Positions 51,495-62,540 of a DNA stretch of 64,000 bases are shown here, piece by piece. Numbering within the stretch: the stretch's first letter is position 1; each line of letters opens with the position of its first letter. Both the position numbers and the translations under genes were made by a program. The notes under the pieces were generated by a model that saw nothing but the letters and a program-made list of their open reading frames with translations, had not been told where the DNA came from and searched no databases. Origin of the DNA: Diaporthe sp. PMI_573. Lineage: Eukaryota; Ascomycota; Sordariomycetes; Diaporthales; Diaporthaceae. Location of the stretch: NCBI GenBank assembly GCA_021399435.1, contig JAJTUP010000077.1, forward strand, positions 124,001 to 188,000, given 5' to 3'.

Positions 51495-52049
51495 ATGGTT
51501 TATGCTATGCAGTCATCCGAAGTTTTTCTCCGGGCTGATGAAGCCCAAAGAAACCGACAATTTAATATACGCCGTCTAGCAAGATCTCCCTTAGGCATTA
51601 GCACACTCGCCCACGCTCTAATCAGGAGCGATTGCAGGCAATACTTTGCTGATAACTGCGAGGCAATATACAGAACCTGGATCTTTTTATTGAGAAAAAC
51701 ATCTTTCCCATAACGTTACATATACGGACAGTCGTGTGGGAGACGCGGTGAAGGCTTTGGGCGATATAATCACAAACCCAGACAACTTCTACCAGTTAAG
51801 ACTTGCTTACGTTCAACTAACGCGGGTGATAGCTGCGCTTAACGAAGTAATTGAGAATGGTCGTCGAGATGGAATGGTTAATGGCAAAACTGGTCAAGGG
51901 AACGCCACTATCATTATCAATATGTTCCTCCACAATGCATCCGGGGCTAAACGGTTTGCTAATCGCTGGGCTACCCTACTGAGAATATCGCCGCTCCTCT
52001 TGTTCGTTTTACAGAGTTGGCTGAAAGTATAATGTATACCTGCCCTTGA
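51495..52049 (+). pseudogene. unknown family copy 3, two frameshifts
   Basis: Reads RLARSPLGISTLAHALI, QYFADNCEAIYRTWIFLLRK in one frame, then from about 51715 in another VGDAVKALGDIITN, LRLAYVQLTRVIAALNEVIE, ATIIINMFLHNA and RWATLLRISPLLLFV, and after a last shift near 52010 TELAESIMY. These are the same blocks in the same order as copies 1 and 2 on the opposite strand. It is the most diverged of the three, so not a recent duplicate. Confidence 0.6.
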
Positions 52050-52814
52050 TTACTTCTTGCTTCGTAATGCTTACTATCTCTTAGTACCAGGACTTGCGGT
52101 CATGCAAATGGGGTTTGCCCTGGCTCTCCAGATGCGTTGATCGCTGCCCTGCCTAACCCCTGATACTGCATATGCGAACTGAGCCCTCGTCTTCTTTCCG
52201 CTACGATGCAATGGGGAGCCTGAGAGCACCAAGAGCGGCATCGAGATCCGTCTTATCCTTGCCTTGACCCTTGCGTTGCCACTATAAACATGCCCGATCC
52301 TGGGGCCCGGCCGACAAGAGATGATATTTGCCCTCGTCCCGGGGGGGGGTGGTTGGTTTGAGTACAATTTATACAGTGCGGTATATAAATCGCACGGAAC
52401 TCCATAATAAAACTCATGTGAATTATGAAATCCTGGGTGGAAAGTGAAGGTTTTCATATTCTCACATGGTTTTGCACCTCATGGCCTAATATGCGACCGT
52501 ACCCTCGCTAAACCCGAATGGACCAGCGCAGCCTATTATAGCGGAGTATGATAACCACTGACGACATTTTGATAGCTTAAAGGGTAGAATTCAATGAGTA
52601 GCAGCTGATGCACAAGCTTCTTGGCCGCGAGTCTCCGTCCAGCGGTTGCTGCATCGAAAGTCTTGCCAGATATCGCTGCTGGGCCAATACAGCTCCACAT
52701 CATTCCCCTCCGACCCCTAACGCACGATCAATCGCGTCTCCTTTCCATACACCAACGTTCTATAGAATAGAATGAAAAATTTTCGATCCCGGCCGTACTA
52801 CCGAAGCCGCTACG
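52050..52814. other. interval without supported gene
   Basis: 765 bp without domain-bearing frames; contains a G9 run at 52341. Confidence 0.4.
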
Positions 52815-53050
52815 ATGGATTACAGGTCGGGTATCATGCCCTTGAACCAGGAATGTAAGCCGCCGTTCACCATCTAAGCTCCCGGACACGCGAAGATCCC
52901 CGGCGAGACCGTCCCGCGTCGCCTTCCCGAGCTAAGGACGGCTTCATCAACTGTCTCGTCAACGACGTCCACACCGTGCTCGATACCGCCCGCCGCAGCA
53001 CACGCGTCTACCCAACCACCGCTGAAAAGCAGCCGCAACCGACAACAACA
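52815..53050 (+). pseudogene. N-terminal relic of a long-chain acyl-CoA synthetase
   Basis: Reads SGIMPLNQECKPPFTI, a TAA, APGHAKIPGETVPRRLPELR, then in the next frame AKDGFINCLVNDVHTVLDTA and RRSTRVYP. KPPFT-x-APG-x-x-x-x-PGET-x-PRR and the following DG-x-x-x-x-x-x-x-VHTV-x-D-x-x-RRS are the N-terminus of fungal FAA1-type fatty acyl-CoA synthetases. A stop and a frameshift inactivate it, and homology ends near 53050, shortly before the 3' end of OLE1. Confidence 0.55.
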
Positions 53051-53194
53051 GGGGCCACAATAAACATAGCCACCTACACCTCAAAGACATCCTCAAAAAG
53101 CATCATCAGCATCACCAAGCCTCCGGTCTCAACATCGGCCTCGCCAAGTCAGGAACCCAGAGCGTCCGACAGTGCGCAGGTCAGCCGGGGCAGG

Positions 53195-54730
53195 TCAAGC
53201 ACACTTTCCAGGAGATATCAAAGCTTGACAACCATCGGACACCTGCAGGGCACTGGCTACGGGCTGTGTGGCCTCGGTGGCCTGGGCACTAGCTCGTACG
53301 ATGCGTGGACCGGCCGAGTCATTCATGTAGGTGACGTCCTCGTTCTCGAACTGGGCACGCTTCCAGATCTCAACCTCGCAGCCACCGCGGAGAACACCCA
53401 CACGCATGACTGACAGAAGGTTGTGGGCAGCGTTGGAGTGATTGTAGACACCGCCGTTGAAGATAGCGGTAGCATCCTTACCAACAGCGGAAGAGATGAG
53501 GGCCTTGCCGCCGGGGTGGTCCTTGATGAAGTCGGTGACGTTGTGGATGACTCCAGCAATGGCAACCAGGGCTTTTCCGTTCCTGGAGTCGGCAACGAAG
53601 TCGTCCCAGTGGACAACAGGGAGCTGGTCCAGGGGAATACCCCAGTCGAGAGTAGCACGCTTCCGGTCGAGCTTCTTCTGCACCTGCTGGACACGGCCCT
53701 TCTCGATCTCGTTCTGGCGGAACTGCTTCAGGTCGTATGCAAGGCCGAGCTTCTTCCAGATCCAGATGGACCACTTCGTGGGGTCATATTGGTACCACTT
53801 GATGGCGTTTCGGTAGTCCGAAGGAAACTCGTGGTGGAAGTTGTGGTAGCCCTCACCTAGGGTGACGAGAGCGGTAATAACGTGGTCACGGGGCGAGTTT
53901 CGGTCATCGAAGGGCTGGTCACCGAGCCAGTGGGCAAGGGAGTTGACGCAAAAAGTGGCCTGTTGGACGAAGCAGATTCGGAGGATACCGGCGTAGACAA
54001 AACCGCCCAGCCAGTCGCTCCAACCGAAACCAGCGATGATGGTAGGCAGACCGAGGGCCATGAAAATGGCGCACTTGAAGTAGTTGCGATGCTGCCAGAC
54101 AACTATGGGGTCTTCGTTAAGATCGGTGATGTCGGCTCGGCCCTGGCGCTTGGGGTTCTGTTTGAAGACCATCCATCCGACGTGGGAGTAGAGAAGACCT
54201 TTACGGACGGAGTAGGGGTCCATCTCGGTGTCGGTGTACCGGTGGTGAGCACGGTGGCCGTAAGACCACCAGCGGATAGAACCCTCAACAGCGCCAGCAC
54301 CGACGGCAGCCAGGTAGAACTTGAGGGGAGTAGTGGCCTTGTATGAAGTGTGAGCCCAAAGACGATGATAACCTACAAAATGGCCGGAAGGTCAACATCA
54401 ACAATCAGCGGAAAAAAAAGCACATTTGATGAAGGACTCACCAGCAGTGATTCCAAGGCCGGTGTTGAAGTAGAAGATGATGGCCCAGATGGCGGTATAG
54501 AGGCGGATAGGGACCCAGTAGGCGGAGATAAAGCCGAGAATGGGAATGATGATGATGAGAGTGGTGTTGAGCCAGTTAACGTGGAGGTGGACGTTGGACC
54601 AAGTCATTGGAGTGTCGGCAATGTGAACCGTCTGGGGATTATACTTGGTGTTGCTTCGGAGCGGCTCGCAGTCGGTGGTCCCGTCCGGGATGGCCAGGGC
54701 CTCCTTGCTGGCCAAAGACGACGACGCCAT
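53195..54730 (-). CDS. OLE1: stearoyl-CoA delta-9 desaturase with cytochrome b5 domain
   Basis: Two exons, 54442-54730 and 53195-54372, joined by a 69-bp intron (GTGAGT...TGTAG) give 488 residues. The membrane di-iron core has its three histidine boxes: GYHRLWAH (right after the intron), [18 protein letters not shown] and [19 protein letters not shown], plus [14 protein letters not shown]. The C-terminus is a cytochrome b5 domain with the heme motif KDHPGGKAL and a second His in [12 protein letters not shown]. It inserts the delta-9 double bond into palmitoyl- and stearoyl-CoA in the ER, using electrons through its own b5 domain. Length, introns and motifs all fit a functional enzyme. Usually a core gene; the surroundings here are repeat-rich, so it may be an extra copy. 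Confidence 0.94.
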
Positions 54731-56254
54731 CTAGAGCGATGATCAGACAAGTGTTGAGACTGCTTGGAGGAGGGTCGTCCACGACGAGGATGGTATCTCC
54801 AAAGCGAAGTGGGAGGAAGAAGCTAGGTTATAGACAGGCAAGGAGGACTAGAGGGAGGGAAGAGGAGGGTAAGAATGGATTGGCAAGTAGTCGGTCGTCT
54901 GGGGCGGTGCCAAAATGCTTCACATCAGACCCAAACCCAGGCGAGTGTGTGACCTGTAGGAGGTAAGTTCCCTTTGGGGGGCCGGGTTAGCAGCACAGCC
55001 GGAACGGGAGGAGTCGAAAAGGACACACACTTGTTCGTGATGATGTTAAAGAATGAAGATGCAGGAGAAGGAAGACGAAAGGACAGGGAGAGGAAGGGGA
55101 ATTTGAGAGTAAGGGGAGTTGAGAGTAAGGGGAAGTTGAGAGTAAGGTGATGCGAGATGGATCGTCCATACCCTCGGGACCCACGTGTGAGTGGGTGAGT
55201 GAGTGATGTGTGGCATTGGTGATATTGTTGTATATTTCCTCCTAATCCCACTCTTCACAAACCTGCATTGGGGTTGGGACAGACGGAACACATTGCACCA
55301 ACACTCAACAAGGAGGCACCTCCAAACTTTGTTGAACCCGCGGCGGGCTGGGCCGCCGGGTCGGCGTGGGAAAAGCTCCCGCCGCTGCGACGAGAGGATT
55401 GGAACAATAACACACAGCTTAGCAACAGAGTTGTACGTATTATGCATAGGTGTGGGTCGCATGTTTGAGGGCTGGCTATAAACCCGCGAGTGCAGCATCA
55501 CTCTGCAACAACTTGCACCGGAGTGGGTGTTCTGACCAGCAACTTTTCTCGACCTTGGAGAGCGGTGCCATTTCGATTGTCACCATATAGGGCGAGTATG
55601 TGTTCAGTCCTGACCAGATGCCAGAGATCAAGAGCATGTCCCACGAATGCAACATCTCCAAGATAAGGTATCCAGTCTGCGGTTGCCACTACTGGTGATC
55701 ACCGGCGGATGTGTGTCGTCGACTCAACATATTTCCCACTCTTCCCCAACTCGTCTGCGCTCCCGGTTCATCGTCTGTGGGGCGCCGGTCCGCCGCTGGG
55801 AGGCTGCCTTTTGTGGAGGGCACGCCCGCCGATGTACCTCTACACGTAAGTTTAGTGAACAAATACCTGCTCTAGCTGCTCTAGCTTGTCCCTTGCCGAT
55901 TGCTGCGTGCATTGCAGCTGGGCGGGTGATCTAGTGCACCAGCCAATCCAAAGTGCCCCAAAACCCTGTCACAACCCCAAAATCCCGAAATCTCAGCTCT
56001 TGTAAACGAAATCGCACATATGAGAAATCTCCGCCAACCTAAATCTCCAGATCGACCGATTCCTCGGCCCCTTCTCTTGCTTGTGACATGGCACCAGAGC
56101 TCAAGTTGGCTGTCTCGCAACTCCCGTTCTTCGGACGACATCCTTTCGGTACCTCTTTAACTTAAAGCCGCGCTCGCTATTGCTAAGCACTACACTAACA
56201 AGCTCGTTGAGAAGACTACCGTCTACGTTCCCCATCATGATATGACACCCTACT
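54731..56254. other. OLE1 promoter and gene-free interval
   Basis: The first 500 bp upstream of OLE1 are purine-rich on the plus strand, i.e. CT-rich in the OLE1 direction (AGTAAGGGGA-type repeats at 55108-55150), typical of a strong fungal promoter or 5' leader. At 56164-56268 the plus strand reads KAALAIAKHYTNKLVEKTTV, a short open scrap just before the SF1-like gene that I cannot place. Confidence 0.5.
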
Positions 56255-57400
56255 ATGCCTCTACCTAATCCGACCCAGCGCCTGCAGTGGTATGGAGAGG
56301 TATGGGCCAAATACCCCAAGAACACATGCATCTTTCCTTCGAACTTTGGGCACTTCTTCAAAGCTAAAGCCGAGTTCTTGATAATACTCAATGAAATCTC
56401 TCTTCAATGCTTTCGGGCAGTTGAGCCGCAGGGCCCAGAAAGCCAGATCGCAGAACTCAATGGCCTGAAGACTGCCATTACCACAGCTATGACACCTGAA
56501 CAGCTCGATGTCTACGCTCTTCGCTTCCGAATCGAGGAAATCGGCCAGAAGATTCATGCTGGTGACCCGCCACCATCTACTAACTCAAAAAGATCGTCAT
56601 CGCCAGCACCCGAATACGACACCTCAGGCCGCCGCATCAACACCCGCCAGCATCGCTACCGCCAATGTTTGGAACAAGAACGTCAAGCGCTTGTCGGCAC
56701 CGCCTTAAACACTATCCCCGGCTACCAGCGACCTCGCGACTTACATAGCTTCAAGCAACCCCTTTCTATTGAGAAAGTTTACATCCCGGTCAAAGACTTT
56801 CCCAGCATCAACTTCATCGGCCAGATCCTCGGACCCCGCGGCCAGAGTCTCGCCGACTTGAACAACCAGTCCGGCGCTCATATCGCTATACGTGGCAAGG
56901 GCTCAGTCAAGGAAGGCAGAGCGGGCCATTTCCGAGGCCACAGAAACACTAGTACTGCCACTGACAACGACCAACAGGGGCCGCTCCATTGTCTGATCAG
57001 AGCTGACACACAGGAAAAGGTGAGCCACGCCAAGATACTCATTAACGAAGTCATCGAGGCTGCCGCCTGCGCCCCCGAGGACCAGACCCAGCGGAAGCGC
57101 GACCAGCTCCGCCAGCTGGCTGTCATGAATGGGACCTTCCGTGACGACGAGTGCCGCGCCTGCGAGAACTGCGGCCAGACTGGGCACCGCCATTACTTTT
57201 GCACGATGCCTACCAGATTTGTGGCCCACGTTACTTGCCACTCTTGCAAGAATACCGGCCATGTTGCCCGTGATTGTCCACAGAAAAGCATGGGACCTGC
57301 GAAGCTGCCGCCATGGAGGAAGGACAGGCTGGCTCGGCGGCCTGAGACCACTGGTCCAGATGCCGAATTTGAACAGCTCATGCTGGAAATTGGGAACTAG
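56255..57400 (+). CDS. divergent, shortened branchpoint-binding protein (SF1/BBP) paralogue
   Basis: 381 intronless residues from ATG 56255. Domain order is that of SF1/BBP: helix-hairpin motif MTPEQLDVYALRFRIEEIGQ and PAPEYDTSGRRINTRQHRYR, then the KH/QUA2 fold with KVYIPVKDFPSINFIGQILG, loop GPRG, IAIRGKGSVKEG and LHCLIRADTQEKVSHAK, then two CCHC knuckles, CENCGQTGHRHYFC and CHSCKNTGHVARDC. Normal fungal BBP is longer (roughly 550-600 residues), with an N-terminal U2AF-ligand motif and a Pro-rich tail; both are missing, and the first 70 residues do not resemble BBP. Core residues for RNA contact are kept. Absence of introns suggests a retro-copy or old duplicate. It may bind UACUAAC-like RNA in the nucleus without recruiting U2AF. 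Confidence 0.8.
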   Translation: MPLPNPTQRLQWYGEVWAKYPKNTCIFPSNFGHFFKAKAEFLIILNEISLQCFRAVEPQGPESQIAELNGLKTAITTAMTPEQLDVYALRFRIEEIGQKIHAGDPPPSTNSKRSSSPAPEYDTSGRRINTRQHRYRQCLEQERQALVGTALNTIPGYQRPRDLHSFKQPLSIEKVYIPVKDFPSINFIGQILGPRGQSLADLNNQSGAHIAIRGKGSVKEGRAGHFRGHRNTSTATDNDQQGPLHCLIRADTQEKVSHAKILINEVIEAAACAPEDQTQRKRDQLRQLAVMNGTFRDDECRACENCGQTGHRHYFCTMPTRFVAHVTCHSCKNTGHVARDCPQKSMGPAKLPPWRKDRLARRPETTGPDAEFEQLMLEIGN

Positions 57401-57840
57401 GTCGCGTGATATCCTAACTTTGAAGGATTACTAATTTCAGCACTGGAAAGGTACAACTATACCTTGATAGTAAGGGATGGGGTTCACAGCTAATCATTAC
57501 AGGTGTATTTCTTTTATCTTTGTCTCATGTCGCGCTTGAATTTCTCGCCGTGTTCAAGCTTTCACACAAGTACGATAATTTTGGAGTGCAGTTCTAAACC
57601 GCCTCAACACAGCCATCAAGCAGTCAATACTGAAAACCCGAATTGGCAATCAAAAACAACTAGATATGATATCTATTGCTAACAATCGTGTCTGTGATAT
57701 TTTATCTCTGTAGCTTGAATATTGTGGAAGTCCCACTCATCTACGTTGTCTGATAATTCTCTCTCACCAGATACCACGAACACATGCCACCATTTCAAGC
57801 CAATCATTTGCCAGATGTCAGCGTATGGAAAACCCACTAC
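57401..57840. other. intergenic region
   Basis: 440 bp between convergent genes; no features recognised. Confidence 0.5.
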
Positions 57841-59371
57841 CTAACCTCTAGACGATGGGATGGACTCCCTGTCAACATCCACGGTCGAATGTACCATCAA
57901 CCCTCCTTGGTGACCACGGATTGGTGCCGCACTCTTGTGTTGCGCTTCAACATCCACTGTGGCGCCACTATTCAACAGCCATGTATCGCCCATTTCGATA
58001 TAATCATTCCCACCCATGAGCTTTCCGTGTCTCTTTTTTGGGCCATCGTCTCGCCCTGTTCGAGGCTTGTTTGGATTTGGTGTAGAATTCATCAAGTTAG
58101 AAGTGCTTTTCGCGCTGAGACTACCAAGGAGTGTTGATCGCAACGCTTGGAAGGCCCGCGATTGCATAACATGCACCCGCATAAAGCCGGCGAATGCTGT
58201 AGCTGAGCAAATGATAAGCGCCACGTTCATCTCGAGGAGACTGGTAGCTTCGTTTTAGCACTGCGCTCAGGTTTTCAATCGATTGAGAGGGTGGTTAATT
58301 GCTTACTTGCAAATCATGAGGACGCCAGCATTGTACGTGCTATCAGGTGAAGGCCCCTGAATTGATTTGACTCTGTACACCAGCGATACTGTGCTGGCGA
58401 GTACACCCCTAGTGAAGTTTAGCGTGACTTCATTTTGTTTGATGTGGACGTAGTACATACAATAGCCCTACGAAGAAGACACCAAAGATTTGTGCTTTTC
58501 GATTCCGGGAAAGATTGAGTCTGTATATGACGGGCAAGGGGAGGACAAAAATGTATATGTCGTACACAGTATTGACCGCACCCTGGCCCACTGCCCAGTA
58601 AAGAGGGAATATTGTCGTCCCTACGCTCTCGACGACAAGCTTATCCCAGGTATGGCCGACATGGGGTGTACCGTAATATGACATGATAGCTAATGTCAAC
58701 CCATACATCACGAAACCAAAGGCTATCCCGATCCAGATGGCGATGCGCATTGGACGCGAGACTGTGAAAAGCTGTAGGAACAGGAGAAAAGTCGCCGTTT
58801 TTGCGCAAAATAAACTGATGGAATTCAGGACCTCCCAAAGATAAGAGGCCTTTGGGTTGTGCAATTTTGTGTTAGTAGAGATCCCAATCGCTATTGAGAC
58901 AGCAGCTACCCACCAGCATGTACTGGCCATCAATCCAACACAGAGGAATATTCCACATGTGACGAAACGTCTTGACAACTACGGTCAAGAAAGTTAGCAA
59001 AAGGAGCCAAGGCCTGAGAAGCCATATTGCGGACTGACAAACGATCATCAAGGCAGCGTCAGCGATGTTGCATACAATTGTGAGAAGCACAAGCACTAGA
59101 GTGTCATCATTAGTGGTGTTCACAGAGATGTAAGGAGGTACCTAGGTACAATGACAATCAACTCACGATCGCTCCATTTGTACTTGCGAAAATTTTCGTA
59201 AAGCCTACCGAGCCCGATAATGACCGCAAAAGTTGTGAGGATGACGCTGAATGAGATTGTCAGTGTTCTGAGGCCTGTCTTACTGAAGTCGAACGTTCCG
59301 TCGGGGGAAAGTCCGCTTGGTATTGCGCAGAGATCTGTTCCAGGAGGAAAAAGCTCAGCGAGGGAACTCAT
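57841..59371 (-). CDS. fungal rhodopsin-fold (SAT4-like) integral membrane protein
   Basis: ATG 59371 begins MSSLAELFPPGTDLCAIPSG. Exon 1 (59167-59371) ends in LGRLYENFRKYKWSD and joins across a 71-bp intron (GTGAGT, branch CACTAATG, CTAG) to LLVLLTIVCNIADAALMIVC. Further exons give HMWNIP, VLNSISLFCAKTATFLLFLQ LF-type helices, IWIGIAFGFVMYGLTLAIM, WAVGQGAVNTVYDIYIFVLP and RKAQIFGVFFVGLL, then GVLASTVSLVYRVKSIQG and a soluble Ser/Asn-rich tail. The seven-helix order with a WDKL-C/VES-x-x and D-x-Y-x-x-x-LP motif is the fungal Rhodopsin/SAT4-like family often annotated as integral membrane protein. Role unknown. The inner exon borders are not all solved and the last 100 residues look poorly conserved. 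Confidence 0.7.
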
Positions 59372-61402
59372 TTTAGAATTATGGTTGACGGAAAGGGGAC
59401 CAATAGCAAGGTTGATTAGCGTTCTCCTTCAATGTTGGGAAAATCATTTATTGGCTTATGGGCATTCCAAGAAAATTCTGGAGAGGATAGGGGATGTGTT
59501 TTGGCAGTGATACTATCGAAGTTTCAACGTAATCGACCTCGAGCATTTCCTGTGTCATTGATTTATAAGTACTCAATTAGATCAGCGTGGCTCATGTTCC
59601 CGCAGGCTAAAAATAATGCCTACAAACGCGAGCGCATTCCGCCGAGAAATGTTCTGTGGACTATGAGCCACGTCCAACAAGATGGAGGGGAGGGTGAGAG
59701 CAAGCTCTACAAACAGTGGTGTCCACACGTAACTCCGTACGTCCGGGAAGGAGCCGTTCCCTCATGCATCAGTCTTATTTTGGCATCCTTCATCGATGGT
59801 GTGTGAGTGATACATCATGTAGAACTGTCTCTTCAGAGTCCTGAGTGGTCAGAGATTAGTCACGGTTGATGTTCAGGCTGCAAAGCTGATTTTCTACAGG
59901 CTCGCCTCATGTGAAGCTGGTCGATCTGCCTACCAGTATCATTTTGTGTAGATGGGGGCCAATGGCGAACCGCTCCTTCCATATGGGGTTGGTCACCTGC
60001 ACCTATAATGCCTCAGGCAGGTGTGCGGCACAGCCTTGTGTTCATGGTCGAGTGATTTCTGTGGCATCATTCACTTGCTTCGATCACACAGCCAACAACA
60101 GCCAACATGCGCAAAGGTTCAGGACTGGCTGACGGATCAGCTCGGCTGCCTGCTGTGTTACATCCAAGTCCCTCTCATCGTCAGCTTGTGGGCAGCTGCA
60201 GCCTTCCTTACATTCTTGCTCATTGCAATTGGCGGCCTTTTAGTAGAGAGGTGGCCATGATGATTGAGATGCCCGATCACCCTATGCTGAAGCACCAAAA
60301 CGTTATCACTTAGCGTGCTGTTCACAATGGCGGATAAGCTGATCAAGTCCGACATCCAATGGCCGTCCTTCGAATAGCAAAGTGTGTGTGGATTCAACTC
60401 GAGTGTGTGTGGATGGAAGCTCTCCTAACAATTGGCTATCCGCCTGGTGAGGCGCAGTGCAGGGTTGGTAGTTGTCCTCTGCGGATCGGAGACCGGTGGC
60501 AGGGGGCAGCCCAGGTGGTTGTGGATGGGGGCTTTCTTACTGTAAGAGCAGTCCAATTGATAAATCGACACCCTCGTACGCTAACATTTGTCTTCGGATC
60601 GATGAGGCAAGTCCCGCTTGGGTGGGCGCTATGGGGCAGGAACGTGCAGGAAATATTAATACTATTTAGGCCATGGCGCTTAGTGTGTACCTAATTGGTA
60701 GCAAGGCTGCAGCATGTGCATGAGGTGTGGTGGCCAGGCATGTCAACATTGCAGATCCGGGAGGCATAGTCTCGTGACTGTCTCTCGGAATGTAGAGGGA
60801 CTTCTATAATTCTGGGTGTATCAAACAAGTAAAATAGCTTGGGTCTTTACTGCCTTAGGTCTACATTGGTGTTTAGTTACTTACCATGGAAAGTGCGTTC
60901 GTTTTATCGATCTGGCCTTCCTTGTTCATCACGTTTTAGAATATCATCGGCCTTTGAATCAGATCCCGAATGCACTTATCAATTGACTTCCTGCCTGGGG
61001 CCATCTACCTCACCTTGAGGCCTTATCGCCCGAGGCTCTGAGACCCTACGCTCCCACCATGCACTCATCAAAAAAAGTGACGGTCACCATGGACAGAAGC
61101 AAAATACGAGTCATCTACTATTGCTTATGCCTCAAAGCCGCTCAACCACGATGCCGGTGATAAAAACTTGGATCCCTCGTTCCAGCTCTGCGTACTCGCT
61201 AAGAATTTCAACCACGTCTTCCGAGACTGCGTTTAACAAGCGGTCACGCTTTCCGATTGCTACAGGAAACCAAAGAGAAAAAAACACAGTTTCCATGAAT
61301 TAATTAATTAGTATCTTCTTATCAATAAATAGAATCGCGAGTATGTGGCTTGTAGATCTAGACAATGACGAGTACGAATCAAGTCAAACTTTTCCGTCTT
61401 GT
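59372..61402. other. gene-free interval
   Basis: 2 kb with only short non-conserved frames on both strands. Nothing I can support. Confidence 0.5.
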
Positions 61403-62540
61403 TCAACTCTCGTTATCCCGAAGATCCTCGGCCACAATGTTGATGCCCTCTCGGCGATTAGAAAAGATGACACGCCAGTTCTGACTGCCCTTGGGAATCA
61501 GTTCAACCTGCACATCACGTTTCGGAAGCGGACATGCCCTGTCCATGACAACGTCCTTCTCCGGCTCGATCCATTTCCCCCCAACCGGTTGTATGTCAAA
61601 TCGTACAAGAAGTAACGCCAACAATGCCAGGACCTCCGTGCTGGCAAAGTGACGGCCAGGACACAGAACGTGACCACCGCCAAAGCCGCGGAAAGCGGCT
61701 GCCGGATAACGGGACTCTCCGTTCTTCGCGCCTTTGAGGAAGCGTCTGTGGTTGAATTGACCAACAGTCGTCCCCCACAGGGTCGGGTCACTGTGGATCA
61801 CAGCGTTTGGCATCATGAGGAGGCCACCTTTCTTTAGTAGATACTGGTTATCTACCAAAGTGTCCTCTTTGATGGCACGTGCAGCTATGCTGATGCCGTG
61901 GAATCGCAAGACCTCTTGCCATGTTGATACAAGGATAGGACAAGCTGTCATGACGTCTGCGAGGTCAATGGTGTGAGTACCATCAGAACTGGTTGTCACC
62001 AGCTGATTTATCTCCTCTCGACAGTCCTTGGAGACAACGGGATCAGCAAGGACTTGCCACACCAGCCAGAAAGCTGTAGGCGCAGTGTTTACAATGGCAC
62101 CTGTCACCTGGCCAATTTCAACATGCGCTGTCTCATTATTGTCAAGACCGAAAGCCGCATTGTGCTTCTCTCGTAGCTGGACAAGAAGGGACCCATCAAG
62201 GTGTCTATTATCGTTGAAATAACGATCAAATTCTGCAATGAGGGCGCGGCATGCTTTCAGACTTCTTCTGGCAAGGATGTTTGGGAACAGATCCAGCAAG
62301 AGTCTCAAAATGCCGGACTCGAGCTCGAACCATGCCTTTTCGTTCTTGGCGTTCCTGAACGGGTTGTACGGTCCATAGGTTGCCTCCATTGTGGAAGCAA
62401 TTATCTCGTGGCGAAGCCACTCATACAGCTTGACCGTGGTTGGCCCACTGGCCGCCCGCCGGTCAAAGGCTGCGGCGAAGTGGTTGACTGCTGCCATGCT
62501 GAGTGAATCCAATCCTTGGCCGGGCGAGGCGCCCGGGCCA
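61403..62540 (-). pseudogene. cytochrome P450 lacking its N-terminus (cut by hAT sequence)
   Basis: About 375 residues of P450 are open to the stop at 61403: KLYEWLRHEIIASTMEATYG, VTGAIVNTAPTAFWLVW (helix I), the K-helix ExxR in TWQEVLRFHGI, RRFLKGAKNGESRYPAAAF and the heme loop AFRGFGGGHVLCPGRHFA. The pattern is the CYP7/prostacyclin-synthase-like group of fungal P450s, often found in secondary-metabolite clusters. The membrane anchor and roughly the first 100-120 residues are missing: beyond about 62540 the sequence is the antisense of a hAT transposase. A spurious in-frame ATG at 62614 lies inside that transposase. Heme-binding residues are intact, so truncation seems recent. Confidence 0.75.

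Noticed and set aside
60021..60694. Overlapping plus-strand frames around 60-60.7 kb
   Set aside because: No motif, no splice-consistent extension and Trp/Cys-rich composition of a random translation.
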